Shown piece by piece: positions 1 to 9,300 of a DNA stretch of 34,479 bases. Under the pieces are notes generated by a model. The model made no database searches, was not told the DNA's origin, and saw only the letters and a program-made list of their open reading frames with translations. Position 1 is the first letter of the stretch. Each line of letters begins with the position of its first letter. The position numbers were made by a program, and so were the translations under genes. Source of the DNA: Cyanobacteria bacterium FACHB-471 (GTDB lineage: Bacteria; Cyanobacteriota; Cyanobacteriia; Elainellales; Elainellaceae); contig JACJOC010000072.1 of NCBI GenBank assembly GCA_014695345.1, positions 1-34,479 on the forward strand, in the 5' to 3' direction.

Positions 1-101
1 TCAATAAACTGACGACCACAGGCAACACAAATGTGATTTTGTTTACCTCTTTTCTTTCCATTCCTACGGATGTGAGAGGAGCCGCATTCAGGACATTGCA
101 T
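1..101 (-). CDS. IS1-type transposase N-terminus, zinc-finger (partial)
   Basis: The first 33 codons of a transposase are visible, cut off by the window edge. The peptide begins MQCPECGSSHIRRNG and continues to ICVACGRQF. This gives a Cys-x2-Cys ... Cys-x2-Cys zinc ribbon with basic residues between the pairs, the arrangement of InsA-like N-termini of IS1-family elements, which are common in cyanobacteria. The start ATG at 101 fits because the zinc ribbon begins right at it. The catalytic region is not in the window, so activity cannot be judged. Confidence 0.7.
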   Translation of the reverse strand, partial: MQCPECGSSHIRRNGKKRGKQNHICVACGRQFI

Positions 102-142
102 GGAAACTTTCCCCTAATTCATACCTCCATTCTGCAACGCCT
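1..142 (-). mobile_element. End of an IS1-type insertion sequence
   Basis: This is the terminal part of an insertion sequence running off the left window edge. The aldehyde dehydrogenase reading frame is family-like up to about base 143. It then reads into unrelated DNA that leads, about 40 bp later, to the transposase start codon at 101. That gap is about what is expected between an IS1-type end and its first ORF. The exact terminal repeat and target duplication cannot be set because the far end is outside the window. Confidence 0.6.
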
Positions 143-805
143 AATTTCTGCCACTTTGAGAGCAGATAGCGGCGTAGACGAGGCAGGCTTGTGGACTATT
201 GTATTGCCTGCGGCGAGGGCAGGAGCAAATTTGTGGATGGAGAGAATTAAGGGGAAGTTGAATGGTGTAATGGCAGCGATGACTCCCAAAGGCTCCCTCA
301 GCGTGTAGGTATGCAATCCTTTAGTGGTTTGTTTGACTGATCCTTCAATTTTGCTTGCCCAGCCTGCGAAGTAGTGAAACACATTCGACAGATGGGGAAT
401 ATCGATTGCCATACTGTCGGTAAATAACCGCCCCATTTCTTTTGCTTGCAAAAATGCCAGTTCTTCACCGTATTTCAGAAACAAGTCTCCGACTCGCCAG
501 AGGATTTCACCCCGCTCATGACCGTTCATCTGCCCCCACCCCCCCTGTTCAAAAGCACGATGAGCGGAGGCGATCGCGGCTTCAGCATCCGCTTGTGTCC
601 CTTCTGCAACTTGGGCTACAACCGCTTCGGTAGTTGGGTCAATCACATCAAAGGTCTTGCCATTTGCAGCATCGCACCACGCACCGTTAATGTAAAGCCG
701 AGTCAAAGAAATTGGAAAATTAGGAAATTGGGATGTTGCCATCATGCTATTGGATAGAGAAGTCGTACTGGGTAAAGGATTAGCTGGATCGATCCAGGTT
801 TGCAT
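119..805 (-). pseudogene. Aldehyde dehydrogenase, 3' truncated by IS insertion
   Basis: This is the N-terminal ~220 residues of an NAD(P)-dependent aldehyde dehydrogenase, a superfamily whose members are normally ~480-500 residues. Visible signatures are [21 protein letters not shown] near the start, the PFNFPL segment and the [18 protein letters not shown] stretch of the cofactor-binding domain. The catalytic Glu and Cys regions are missing. The frame follows the family to about base 143, then ends after seven IS-encoded residues (RRCRMEV). The start at 805 precedes a short variable N-terminus. The gene is divergent from the HxlR regulator, 96 bp away, so it was probably the regulator's target before disruption. 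The remainder presumably lies beyond the IS, outside the window. Confidence 0.85.
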
Positions 806-901
806 GTAAATCTCCGGTAAGCTTTTCTAAAGGTGGCGAAAGTTACTTCAAAAGGTCATATCACAGGCGTTCAATTGTTACCAAACGGTCTCTAATGAGT
901 T

Positions 902-1609
902 ATGAATCCCTCAAAGAAAAAGTATGGTTGTCCTGTGGAAGTCACAGTAGACGCGATCGGCGGTCGATGGAAGTCTGCAATCTTGTGGTGGTTACGGCAA
1001 AGTGCTAAACGCCCAAATGAGCTGATGCTATTGATTCCAGGAATCACTCAAAAAGTTCTGACCAATCAACTACGCGAGTTGGAGGCGGATGGGTTGATCC
1101 ATCGACAAGCCTATCGAGAAACCCCACCGAGAGTGGAATATTCTCTAACACCTGAAGGCGAAACTCTGCGACCACTCATTGAGATGATGGCGAATTGGGG
1201 TAAGGAGAAGTTACCTGAGTTTCAGTTTGGCATTGTCAGCTTAAAAGACATACAGCTTTTACTAGTAGCAGATGAACCATATGCCCAGCGGTTGCGGATA
1301 CAGCTTGGAATCATCTATGAAGCGACCGTGACCATCGCACCCGAGACACCCCTAGAGCAAATCAGACAATTTCAACCAGATGTTGTTCTAGTTGACCTGG
1401 ATGCAGGTAGCGAGGACTTTGCTGTGCTAAATCGTCACATTCAACAACTGGAAGCAGAGTTAGCCAGGACAATATTCACGATCGCATTGGCAAATTCAGA
1501 TCAACGAAAACAAGCGTTTTCTCAGGGGTTTCAAGTTGTTTTAATCAAACCTGTCGAGATGATAGAACTAGTAGCTGCGATCGCCAGCTTTGCTGGACGG
1601 CTGGGATAA
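902..1609 (+). CDS. HxlR-family regulator fused to a receiver-like domain
   Basis: Residues 1-105 form an HxlR winged-helix DNA-binding domain. It has the YGCPVEVTVDAIGGRWK motif, an ITQKVLTNQLRELEADGLI recognition region and a PRVEYSLTPEGE wing. Cys10 sits where HxlR-type sensors such as YodB and HypR carry their reactive cysteine. Residues ~115-235 resemble a CheY-type receiver: LLLVADEP (acidic pocket), QPDVVLVDLD with Asp165 as the likely phospho-acceptor, and VLIKPVEM with Lys216. HxlR proteins are usually ~100-150 residues, so the extension is unusual. The gene is divergent from the broken aldehyde dehydrogenase, suggesting aldehyde or electrophile control. No obvious Shine-Dalgarno is seen; 902 was chosen because the conserved domain starts immediately after it. 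Confidence 0.85.
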   Translation: MNPSKKKYGCPVEVTVDAIGGRWKSAILWWLRQSAKRPNELMLLIPGITQKVLTNQLRELEADGLIHRQAYRETPPRVEYSLTPEGETLRPLIEMMANWGKEKLPEFQFGIVSLKDIQLLLVADEPYAQRLRIQLGIIYEATVTIAPETPLEQIRQFQPDVVLVDLDAGSEDFAVLNRHIQQLEAELARTIFTIALANSDQRKQAFSQGFQVVLIKPVEMIELVAAIASFAGRLG

Positions 1610-1660
1610 GGGCATTTTGCAATTTCTTGTCTCCCTTCTGCCGCCTGCTCTCATAGTCGA

Positions 1661-1733
1661 TGTAAAGCTGGGTCAGGGTAATTGGAAAATCGGGACGAGT
1701 CGATTTCTGCAATTCATTAAGTTGAGCAACCAT
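1661..1733 (-). pseudogene. Relic of a second aldehyde dehydrogenase 5' end
   Basis: From the ATG at 1733 the frame reads MVAQLNELQKS... then PDFPITLTQLYID. This closely matches [14 protein letters not shown] of the gene ending at 805. Similarity stops after about 24 codons and the frame continues into unrelated sequence. It is best read as the leftover start of a paralogous aldehyde dehydrogenase, so the regulator is flanked by two broken copies. No function is expected. Confidence 0.65.
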
Positions 1734-1781
1734 GTTTTTTCCCTCAATTGAAAGTCATGAACTAAATCAATCCGTCACTTT

Positions 1782-2249
1782 AGCCATGAGCTAACAATAG
1801 AAGGTTCTACTGGTGTAGGGTGAAGAAATAAGTGTCCTTGACGAAGAATTAAATGTCAAAGCGAGAGGTTTTGACTCTTCCCAACTTCCAATAAAAAGGA
1901 TACATTGGTGCATCTAAAGGTTTGCTCCTACTGCTCGTCTCAGCTACAGAGCTTTTAGGAGAAGTTTCAAACCCTTGCAAAGAATGAATTTAAGGTATCA
2001 GATGAGCTTGACAAATAATTTTTCGTTCTTGTCACTTATTTCTTCGCTCTACAACTGTTGAAGAAGCCACTTCTGATTGGTTAACTCATGTTTTACAGCA
2101 ACAGGGTTATCTAGATAGTGGTGCAGTTTCAGATGTGAGCGTGGATGCCGAGAAAAGTTCTAACGCCAGTACTGCTCGTCTAGCTCTGACCTACTCTAGA
2201 GAAGCTACGGGAGTTTTGCCAACCAATTTATTCTTGAAGCTATGTAATA
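1782..2249 (+). pseudogene. Phosphotransferase (APH/CHK-like) 5' fragment, split by a MITE-like element
   Basis: After the 240-bp insert the frame reads STTVEEATSDWLTHVLQQQG, followed by a segment ending LALTYSREATGVLPTNLFLKLC. These are the N-terminal lobe motifs of the aminoglycoside-phosphotransferase/ecdysteroid-kinase-like (CHK) superfamily. The family is ~330-400 residues; only ~70 survive because the IS5 element starts at 2250. Upstream of the insert the same frame reads ELTIEGS, which would join to TVEEATS if the insert and one target copy were removed. No clean start codon is visible, so the gene was already decayed or starts differently. Confidence 0.65.
1814..2053. mobile_element. 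MITE-like 240-bp element with long inverted ends
   Basis: The two ends are inverted copies of each other over about 45 bp. The left end begins TGTAGGGTGAAGAAATAAGT; the complement of the right end begins TGTAGAGCGAAGAAATAAGT. Both continue to an A/T-rich block ending in TGTCA. The flanks carry ACTGG on the left and ACTGT on the right, an imperfect 5-bp target duplication. TGT...ACA ends with 5-bp duplications are typical of Tn7/Tn5053-like transposons. No ORF of note is inside, so mobilisation would need a transposase in trans. The superfamily assignment is inference. Confidence 0.6.
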
Positions 2250-3188
2250 GACTTCCTGCATGAATCAAGAGGCACGTGACAATTCATAGTTGAGTAAGCC
2301 AGCAATTAGGTTCAAGCGCAAGCCAAACCGTTTTCTGCGGTTGCGATAACGCCCCGAAAAGATGCGAAAAATCTTGAAGCGACGAATCACATGCTCAACT
2401 CTCACCCGTAGCCGTGCTAATGCCCGATTATGTTGCTTCTCTGCTTTTGGCAACGGTTGCTTGCGGGGTTTCTTGGTTGGAGTACAAGCTGCCGCATGAC
2501 GTTTAGCAAATCCCTGATAGCCTCGGTCGGCTAAACACAACTGCGAAGAGACAAACGGTAAACGACTGCGCTTGAGCAACTTGAAGTCATGCATCTTACC
2601 TTTGTCTACGGCAGTGCAAATTACTTGTCCGGTTTCATACTCCACCAACAGTTGGGCTTTCATCGTGTGGCATTTTTGCTTGCCACTGTAGTAGCGCTTC
2701 TGTTTTTTTGGGGACGTTCGATTTCCATTTCTCCTACATCCACCACCATCACTTTCCATTCTCACCCCAGTTGATACAACTGACGTTGGCTTGGAAGTCG
2801 GAACTTGCCACACTTGACTAGCAAGTCTTCGACTTTTCTAACAATTCGACCAACTGTGGTTTCGTGGACTCCCCAACTGACCCCGATGTGAAATTGGCTG
2901 CGATACTCCCTCCAGTACTCCAATGCCACCAGTAATTGGTCTTCGACGCTCAGTTTGGCTTGTCCACCCCGTTGTCCTTGACGATCAAGCTGGGGGCGCA
3001 ACACCTCCACCATTTCGCCAAACGTCTCACGGCTGACCCCACACAAGCGCTTAAAGTGGGGCTTCGATAGATGCTCCAACTCGTTATATCGCATATCTGC
3101 TTCTGACCTTAGCTTCTATTCAGAAGCTATCTTGCTTCGCTGCGATCCTCAACTGGCACACTCACTTTATATTCGTGCAGGAAGTCTA
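2250..3188 (-). mobile_element. IS5-family insertion sequence, about 0.94 kb
   Basis: Terminal inverted repeats are directly visible: TAGACTTCCTGCATGAAT at 2250-2267 and ATTCGTGCAGGAAGTCTA at 3171-3188, 17 of 18 positions matching. The element carries one minus-strand transposase gene. Its left end interrupts the phosphotransferase relic and its right end abuts a truncated IS6-type transposase. Because the two flanks are different genes, the locus was rearranged after or during insertion. A clear target duplication is not visible. Confidence 0.88.
2265..3094 (-). pseudogene. IS5-family transposase with a -1 frameshift site and an in-frame TGA
   Basis: The first frame (3094 to 2762) holds the helix-turn-helix N-terminus, including SVEDQLLVALEYWREYRSQ and GVHETTVGRIV. 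It ends at TGA (2764-2762). The same frame continues past that stop into VMVVDVGEMEIERPQK, which carries the first catalytic Asp. At a seven-A run (plus-strand T run 2703-2709) the family sequence moves to the -1 frame: KKQKRYYSG, then CLADRGYQGF (second Asp) and RVEHVIRRFKIFRIFSGRYR (Glu). The slip site reads A AAA AAC in the zero frame, a classic -1 heptamer. The DDE residues are all present, but the TGA upstream of the slip site should block the fusion protein. Confidence 0.8.
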
Positions 3189-3646
3189 CTGTACAAGTGT
3201 GGAAGTATCTGTATCGCGCGGTCGATTCAGAGGGCAATACGCTGGACTTCATGCTGAGCGCCAAGCGAGATGGGAAGGCAGCAGTCCGCTTCTTTCGTAA
3301 AGTGCTCAAGGCACAGCATACTCAGACTCCCCGAGTGATTAACGTGGATAAGAATGCCGCTTACCCAGGGGCAATGGAAACACTGAAAGGAGATGAGACG
3401 ATCATAGAAGAAACCGAGTTACGGCAGAGCAAGTATTTGAATAACGTCATTGAGCAAGACCATCGAAACATCAAGCGCATTGTGAAACCGATGATGGGGG
3501 TCAAATCATTCAATAGTGCCAGAAGAACTTTGAACGGAATTGAGGCAATGAATAGGCTCCCTAAAGGGCAAGTCAAAGAAGTCAAACAAGGGGACCGTGT
3601 GTCTCAAGTGAAATTTATCGAATCGATCTTTGGAATTGCTGCCTAG
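3189..3646 (+). pseudogene. IS6-family transposase, N-terminus missing
   Basis: The frame opens directly at the IS5 end with TVQVWKYLYRAVDSEGNTLDF, the region just after the first catalytic Asp of IS6-family enzymes. The second catalytic Asp (RVINVDKNAAYPGA) and the Glu region (NNVIEQDHRNIKRIVKPMMG) are present. IS6 transposases are ~230-240 residues; about 152 remain, and the DNA-binding N-terminus and first Asp are gone. The fragment cannot be active. There is an internal ATG at 3197, but no reason to think it is used. Confidence 0.85.
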
Positions 3647-3700
3647 AGCAACGCGAACGATACAGATTGTGCGTCACTTAGAAATCTTTGCGACACAACC
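3189..3700 (+). mobile_element. IS6-family remnant, right end only
   Basis: This holds the 3' half of an IS6-type transposase gene and an intact-looking right terminal repeat, TCTTTGCGACACAACC at 3685-3700 (complement GGTTGTGTCGCAAAGA, the usual style of IS6 ends). The left half was lost at the IS5 junction at 3188/3189. Confidence 0.75.
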
Positions 3701-3733
3701 TAGAATATTACCGGTACGTTCAATGTCTGCAAA

Positions 3734-6355
3734 CTACCGCCAATTGCCAATCAATACATAGTTCGCCCAGATGTGAGGAGTTTGTCCATTGATTCTAATC
3801 AAGTTGAGTTGAGCTTGGCGAACTGCCTCCGCCTTGATCATTCCGGGTTGAGACAGGGCAGCATAGAAATGATCCATGAACTCGGTGGTGGGGGTATCTT
3901 GGGCAATCCAAAGCGTTGATAAAACGCTACGTGTTCCGGTTCTGGCTGCGAGTCCTGCTAGCCCTAGTACAGCGCGATTGTCGCCATGGGCAGTTTCACA
4001 GGCGCTTAGCACTAACAGCTCTAGCGGACGAGCACCGTTGCGGGTGCCAACCTGAAGTAACTCGTTGAGTGTGTTGGTAGTGATGCGTTCTTGATATGCC
4101 ACTACATAGGTTTCTGTCGGGTCGGAACTGAACGTTCCGTGAGTTTTCCAGTGAATAGCAGTGAAGTCGCTGCCTTGTAGCTGTTGGCGAATGTTTTCAG
4201 TGGTAAAGGCTTCGTTCATTAAAGGAGTGCCAATTTCAACCGATCGCCCAATTCGATCAAACTCCTCTTGCAGCTTCACAATAGGTGGAAAATGAGTTCC
4301 ATTAATGGTTTGTGGAATACCAATTCCGCCGATACTTACTCTCAAACTATCTGAGGATGTATTGGGTGTGAAGACTTGCAGACGAGGGGCGATCGTCACT
4401 CCGTATCCCTTCTCAATTAAATACTGTTCTCCGTCATAGAGAACCGACATTGGTACGTTTCGCAAAGCGCCATCCAGCACAAACACAAGTGTATCTGCTG
4501 AAGTCTGCTCTAATTCTGGCTCCAGTGGTTTAATTATCCAGTCATACAAGGTTTTAGCGCCTTCTAAAACCTCTGGAGTTCGACTTGGAATCTCTAAATC
4601 TGCTCGTAATGCTTGAATAGTGCGTTCAGCAGTTCCTTTGGGAATTGAGATTTCACGATAAACCAATTGGTTTGGCTGCTCAGGAAATTGGGCAATGAGC
4701 ATAATACGTTCTGTATTGTCTTGTTGCGGTTTCTGTTGCAGCGTTTTTTGTAACAGGATGGGATAGAGAATTGCCGCTTTTGAATCCTGAAGTTCATTAA
4801 CTCGTCTGACATTTGCAAGGATGCAGCCGAGGTAGTTTTCTAATTCTGCCAATTGCAGTGCATCAACAAATTGAACAGCTTGCTGTAGCTGTGATTGGCT
4901 GGGCAGCTGTCCAGATTCCGAGATTAACAGTAGCTCGATAAATTGGCGATAGACTGGCTCAACGTTATCTCGGAATGAGAACTGAACATCAGAATTGACG
5001 CTTAACAGATCGCTGCGGATAGATTGCAGAGTTGAGATCGCTGCTTGGTAGGAGGCGATCGCTTCCTGATGTTTATTCTGAAACTGCGCCAGTCGTCCTA
5101 ACTGCCATTCCCAACGGTAGCGAATTTCAGGAGCCTGAATCGGTTCTATTTTCAGCAAGGCTTGCTCTGTTAGCATTTTGGCATCTGCCCACTGTCCAGT
5201 TTGTTCATAGAGGCTGCCAAGTTGTCCTAGCGCATAGGATTCTGCTCGTTCGTCGTGCAGCATTTGCGCCTGCTGAATAGCGGTAGAGAGAAGTTGAGCA
5301 ACTGCGGAAGTATCTGACTGTATGGGCGCGGTATTTGCTAATTGCATCCAGCTTTCTGCTAGATGGATTGCCGCATAAACGGCTGTTCGACCTGCAGGAA
5401 GTTGCTCAATCGCTTGTTGCAGAACAGGTAGTTGAGCAGCGGCAATGGTGAACTGTTGGGTCTTAACTAGAAGATTGATGTGATTGAGCTGTGCTGACAA
5501 GGAACTATCGAGATCAATGGCTTGCTGGTAGTACTGCAAAGCAGCTTGAAAGTGCATCTCGACAGGTCTGCCAATAGCGGAGAGGCGATCGCCCATAGCT
5601 CGTTCTGTATTGCCCAACTCCAGGAGCATTAAACTAGTCTGCGTTGGATTACTGGTGAGCGTTAAGCCTTCTTGCAGACGGTCACGGGAAGCGTCAAGAT
5701 TGCCAACCTGACGTAAAATGCTACCTAAGTTGCGGAGTAGAGCAACTCTTAGTTGGGTGGGCTGTTGCTGAATCTGTTGATCAACCTGTTGCAAAATTGC
5801 TTCGGCTTGCCCACTAAAACCGAGTGCCTGTAGCGCTCTTGCTTGGTTAATCTGGGCGATCGCCATACCTTCAGAATTTCCGGCTTGAGCATACGCCATC
5901 GCTGCACTCTGCCAAGCAGTAATAGCTGCCTCTAACTGATTTTGCAGCCAGTGCAGCTTGCCTTGCGTGTTTAAAGCTTTCGCATAAATTTCAGCCCACT
6001 CTAAAGTGGAATTCTCTTCAAGCTGCAAGATCTGCAAGCTTTCATTGATACTTTGTTGCGCCAGTTCTAGTTGTCCTAACTGTTGATAGGCGAGTGATAA
6101 ATTACTGAGGGTGAGAGCCTGCCCCAATTCATTTTCTTCACGAACAAAACCTTGATTTGCCTGCTGCCAGAACTGTACAGCTTCAGAAAACTGTTCGCTT
6201 TCATAGTGAGTAATTCCTTGTTGGAGCAACGACTGAGCAGACGCTTGAGTGGTCGATGATACAACAGTCGCGGTTGCAGGAGAAAAACTGACGACCTGAG
6301 GAGTGATAATCGTGAGGGTTAAACTAATCAGGAACATGAGGAGCGATCGCCACAT
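3734..6355 (-). CDS. TPR-CHAT family protease-like protein, exported
   Basis: An 873-residue protein. Residues 1-30 form a signal peptide (MWRSLLMFLISLTLTIITPQ). Residues ~40-480 are tetratricopeptide-type helical repeats rich in Gln and Ala (for example LLQQGITHYESEQFSEAVQF and YALGQLGSLYEQTGQWADA). Residues ~600-873 are a CHAT (caspase/HetF-associated) domain. The catalytic pair is visible: His739 in IHWKTHGTF and Cys786 in LVLSACETAHG, so a cysteine protease of the separase/caspase fold is expected. It is the second gene of an operon, 21 bp after the hemagglutinin gene, with a strong GGAGG about 8 bases before ATG. The signal peptide and pairing suggest it acts in the periplasm or outside the cell on the exoprotein; substrate and role are inference. 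Confidence 0.88.
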   Translation of the reverse strand: MWRSLLMFLISLTLTIITPQVVSFSPATATVVSSTTQASAQSLLQQGITHYESEQFSEAVQFWQQANQGFVREENELGQALTLSNLSLAYQQLGQLELAQQSINESLQILQLEENSTLEWAEIYAKALNTQGKLHWLQNQLEAAITAWQSAAMAYAQAGNSEGMAIAQINQARALQALGFSGQAEAILQQVDQQIQQQPTQLRVALLRNLGSILRQVGNLDASRDRLQEGLTLTSNPTQTSLMLLELGNTERAMGDRLSAIGRPVEMHFQAALQYYQQAIDLDSSLSAQLNHINLLVKTQQFTIAAAQLPVLQQAIEQLPAGRTAVYAAIHLAESWMQLANTAPIQSDTSAVAQLLSTAIQQAQMLHDERAESYALGQLGSLYEQTGQWADAKMLTEQALLKIEPIQAPEIRYRWEWQLGRLAQFQNKHQEAIASYQAAISTLQSIRSDLLSVNSDVQFSFRDNVEPVYRQFIELLLISESGQLPSQSQLQQAVQFVDALQLAELENYLGCILANVRRVNELQDSKAAILYPILLQKTLQQKPQQDNTERIMLIAQFPEQPNQLVYREISIPKGTAERTIQALRADLEIPSRTPEVLEGAKTLYDWIIKPLEPELEQTSADTLVFVLDGALRNVPMSVLYDGEQYLIEKGYGVTIAPRLQVFTPNTSSDSLRVSIGGIGIPQTINGTHFPPIVKLQEEFDRIGRSVEIGTPLMNEAFTTENIRQQLQGSDFTAIHWKTHGTFSSDPTETYVVAYQERITTNTLNELLQVGTRNGARPLELLVLSACETAHGDNRAVLGLAGLAARTGTRSVLSTLWIAQDTPTTEFMDHFYAALSQPGMIKAEAVRQAQLNLIRINGQTPHIWANYVLIGNWR

Positions 6356-6376
6356 AAAACTTGTCCTCCGAAGTGC

Positions 6377-9300
6377 TTAACGTTCACACGGTCTTTGCTG
6401 CGTTGATGCTACAAGTTCAACTTCACCGCGATTGTTGGTCTGCCAACCTTGAGCCTCCACAAGTTGAGTGCTAGGTTCAGCGGCGGTTCCCCAGGATGCA
6501 GGCGGCTGTAAATCTTCTAAAATGTCGCTGCTGCCCAATACATCGGTGGGTAAAGGCGCGATGCCACGGCGTCCAGTTCGGTAGAATTCGCCCTGATTGG
6601 CTTGAGCTGTGGCAGTGGGAGAACAGCCGATCGCAATTAAGGTTGAGGCATCGGTAACGTCTGCTGGTAGTTCGGTTAAGCCTCGGCTGAGGTCAACAAT
6701 CGGAGTGTTGAGCAGAATAGTTCCAGCGCTGCCAAACTCAGAACTAGCGTTGATTTCACTCAGGGGCGATCGCGCTTCACTCTTCTGAAATCCAATAATC
6801 TGCTGAGCAGTGATATCAATTCGTCCACCGTTGCCTTGCTCGGCGATCGCAATGATGTCACTGTTTTCTTGGGGAACGGCAATAACAAATCCATCTTCGG
6901 CATCAATGCTGATATTGCCACCGTCGGTGCTACCGCTAGCACGAGCAGAGATGCGACTATTGTTGCGTAGGAGCAGGAGATCGATTTCTCGAAGCAGAAT
7001 TTCAGCTTGAGCAATGTTTGCTGCACGACCCGTGCCACCTGCTTCCGCAATCAGTTCTGCGCCATTCAGTAGCCGAATTTGATCCGCTTGGATTGAAAGC
7101 GTACCTGCCTGCCCTTGTGGGTTGCTCACTGTTACGCGCGAATTGTTAAGGGTGAGATCGTCCGTTGTGATATTCAAATCTCCAGCGCTTCCGGTTTGTT
7201 GCGCTGAGACGGCTAATTGGCTGTTATCACCCAGTTGCACTGAGCTAGCGTTAATCGTGAGTGAACCACCTGTGCCCGTGCGAGTCGAAGCGGAAATTTG
7301 GCTATTATTCTGTAGCTGCAAGGTGTCTTGAACGTTGAACAGAATGTTGCCGCCGTCACTCGATTGCGTTGCTGCGGTGATAGTGGTGCGACCGCTCAGC
7401 AGAGCATTGCCAGCAGTAATACTCAAATTTCCGGCGGCACCAGTCCTGCTACTGCTAGCTAAGATTTGTCCACCATTGAGGGTAAGGTTAGAAGTGGCGA
7501 TCGCCAAATCTCCAGCTCTAGTATTGCCACTTGTAGCAACGGAAAGCTGACTGTTGGAAAGCAACAGATGCTCTGGCGCAAGAATGGTTAAGCTGCCGCC
7601 TTGCCCTTCGCCTATAGTCGCAGCCAATATTTGAGCCTGATTAAGAACCATCAGTTCAGGCGCTCGCAGCCAAATGTCGCCTGCTTCTCCCGTGCCGGAG
7701 GAACTGACGCTTAACGTAGCACCATTCGTCACAGTCAAGGAATCAGCCGCAATCAAGGTAATATCCCCCCCCTCACCAATCCCCGTGGAATTTACGGTGC
7801 TGAGGGCACCACTACTAAATCTGCTACTGCGGTCTGTACCATCGAAGAAGATATCGTCACGGGCATCAACGAGGATATTGCCTGCATCGCCTTGTCCAAA
7901 AGTACTGGCAACTAATCGGGCACCATTTGTCATTGAGAGAGACCCAGTGACGATGGCAATATCTCCCCCCCGTCCTGTGCTACTCACATCTACAGCACTG
8001 AAAGCACCACTGGAAAAGCTACTATCTGGACTTGTGCCATCGAAGGAAACCCTATCACGTGCATCAATGAAGATATTCCCTGCATCACCCTGTCCGCGAG
8101 TATCAACAATCAATTGAGCACCATTCATAATTGAGAGAGATCCGGTAGTGATGTGAATATTGCCTCCCTCTCCTATACCACCCGTTCCTATAACACTGAA
8201 GGCACCACTGGAAAAGCTACTATCTGGACTTGTGCCATCGAAGGAAACCCTATCACGTGCATCAATGAAGATATTCCCTGCATCACCCTGTCCGCGAGTG
8301 TCGGCACTCAACTGAGCACCATTCATAATTGAGAAAGACCCAGCGGTGATGTGAATATCTCCCCCCCGTCCTATGCCACCGGTTTCTACAAAACTGTACG
8401 CAGCAGCGGCAAAGCGACCATCGGAAGTCGTGCCATTGAAGGAAACTGCATCCTGTGCATTGATAAGAATATTTCCTGCATTGCCTCGTCCAAGAGTAAC
8501 AGTAGCTAACTGAGAACCATTGATTAGTGAGACAGCTCTGGCAGCGATGCGAATATTGCCTCCCTGTCCTATGCTATTCATTCCTACAACACTAAATGCA
8601 TCTGAGACGTTGAAAGAAACTGCATCCTGTGCATTGATAAGAATATTTCCTGCATTGCCTCGTCCAAAGGTACTGGTATTCAACAAACCAAAATTCATCA
8701 ATGAGAGAGATCTAGTAGTAATGTAGATATTTCCTCCCTTGCCTACAGATTCAGCACTCACATTGTTGAAAATTCTACTACCTACGATTGAGATCGTCCC
8801 CATTGCGTTGATCTCAACGTCCCCAGCTTGACTGTCAACGGTTCCAAAACTTGCCTCAATTCCAGCATTAATAAGACTGTCATCAAGGACGTTTAAGTTT
8901 TGGGTGGTGATAGCGATGCTACCGCCATCGTCTGCCGCAACATTGATCAGAGAACCATTCACAAGTGACACATCTGCTCGTGAGGCGTTGACTGGAAACG
9001 TCAAGCTGGGGCTATTACTATCTATTGCCAATCCGATTACCCCCGGTTCTGATACCCCCCCCAGTTCAATCCGTCCGCCTAAAGCTGTTAATCGCCCTGC
9101 TTCAAGTCGAATATCACCACCCACTAATGCAAGCCTCTGACCGGGTGATGCAGTTAGTCCTGTTGTATCCGCAATTGATCGGTTGATAATTGGTTGAGGA
9201 TTAAGTTGATTAAATAGCAGAGCATTGGGATTGACAGTCAGTAGCTCGTTGGGTGGTGTGGGATTGGTGGCACTGAATATCTCGCCGTTTGGAAAGGCGA

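Noticed and set aside
3127-3309. Minus-strand frame across the IS5/IS6 junction
   Set aside because: It spans two elements and is antisense to the IS6 transposase remnant.
6810-9140. Several plus-strand frames across hemagglutinin copy 1
   Set aside because: These are antisense shadows of a well-supported minus-strand gene with signal peptide, secretion domain and repeats.
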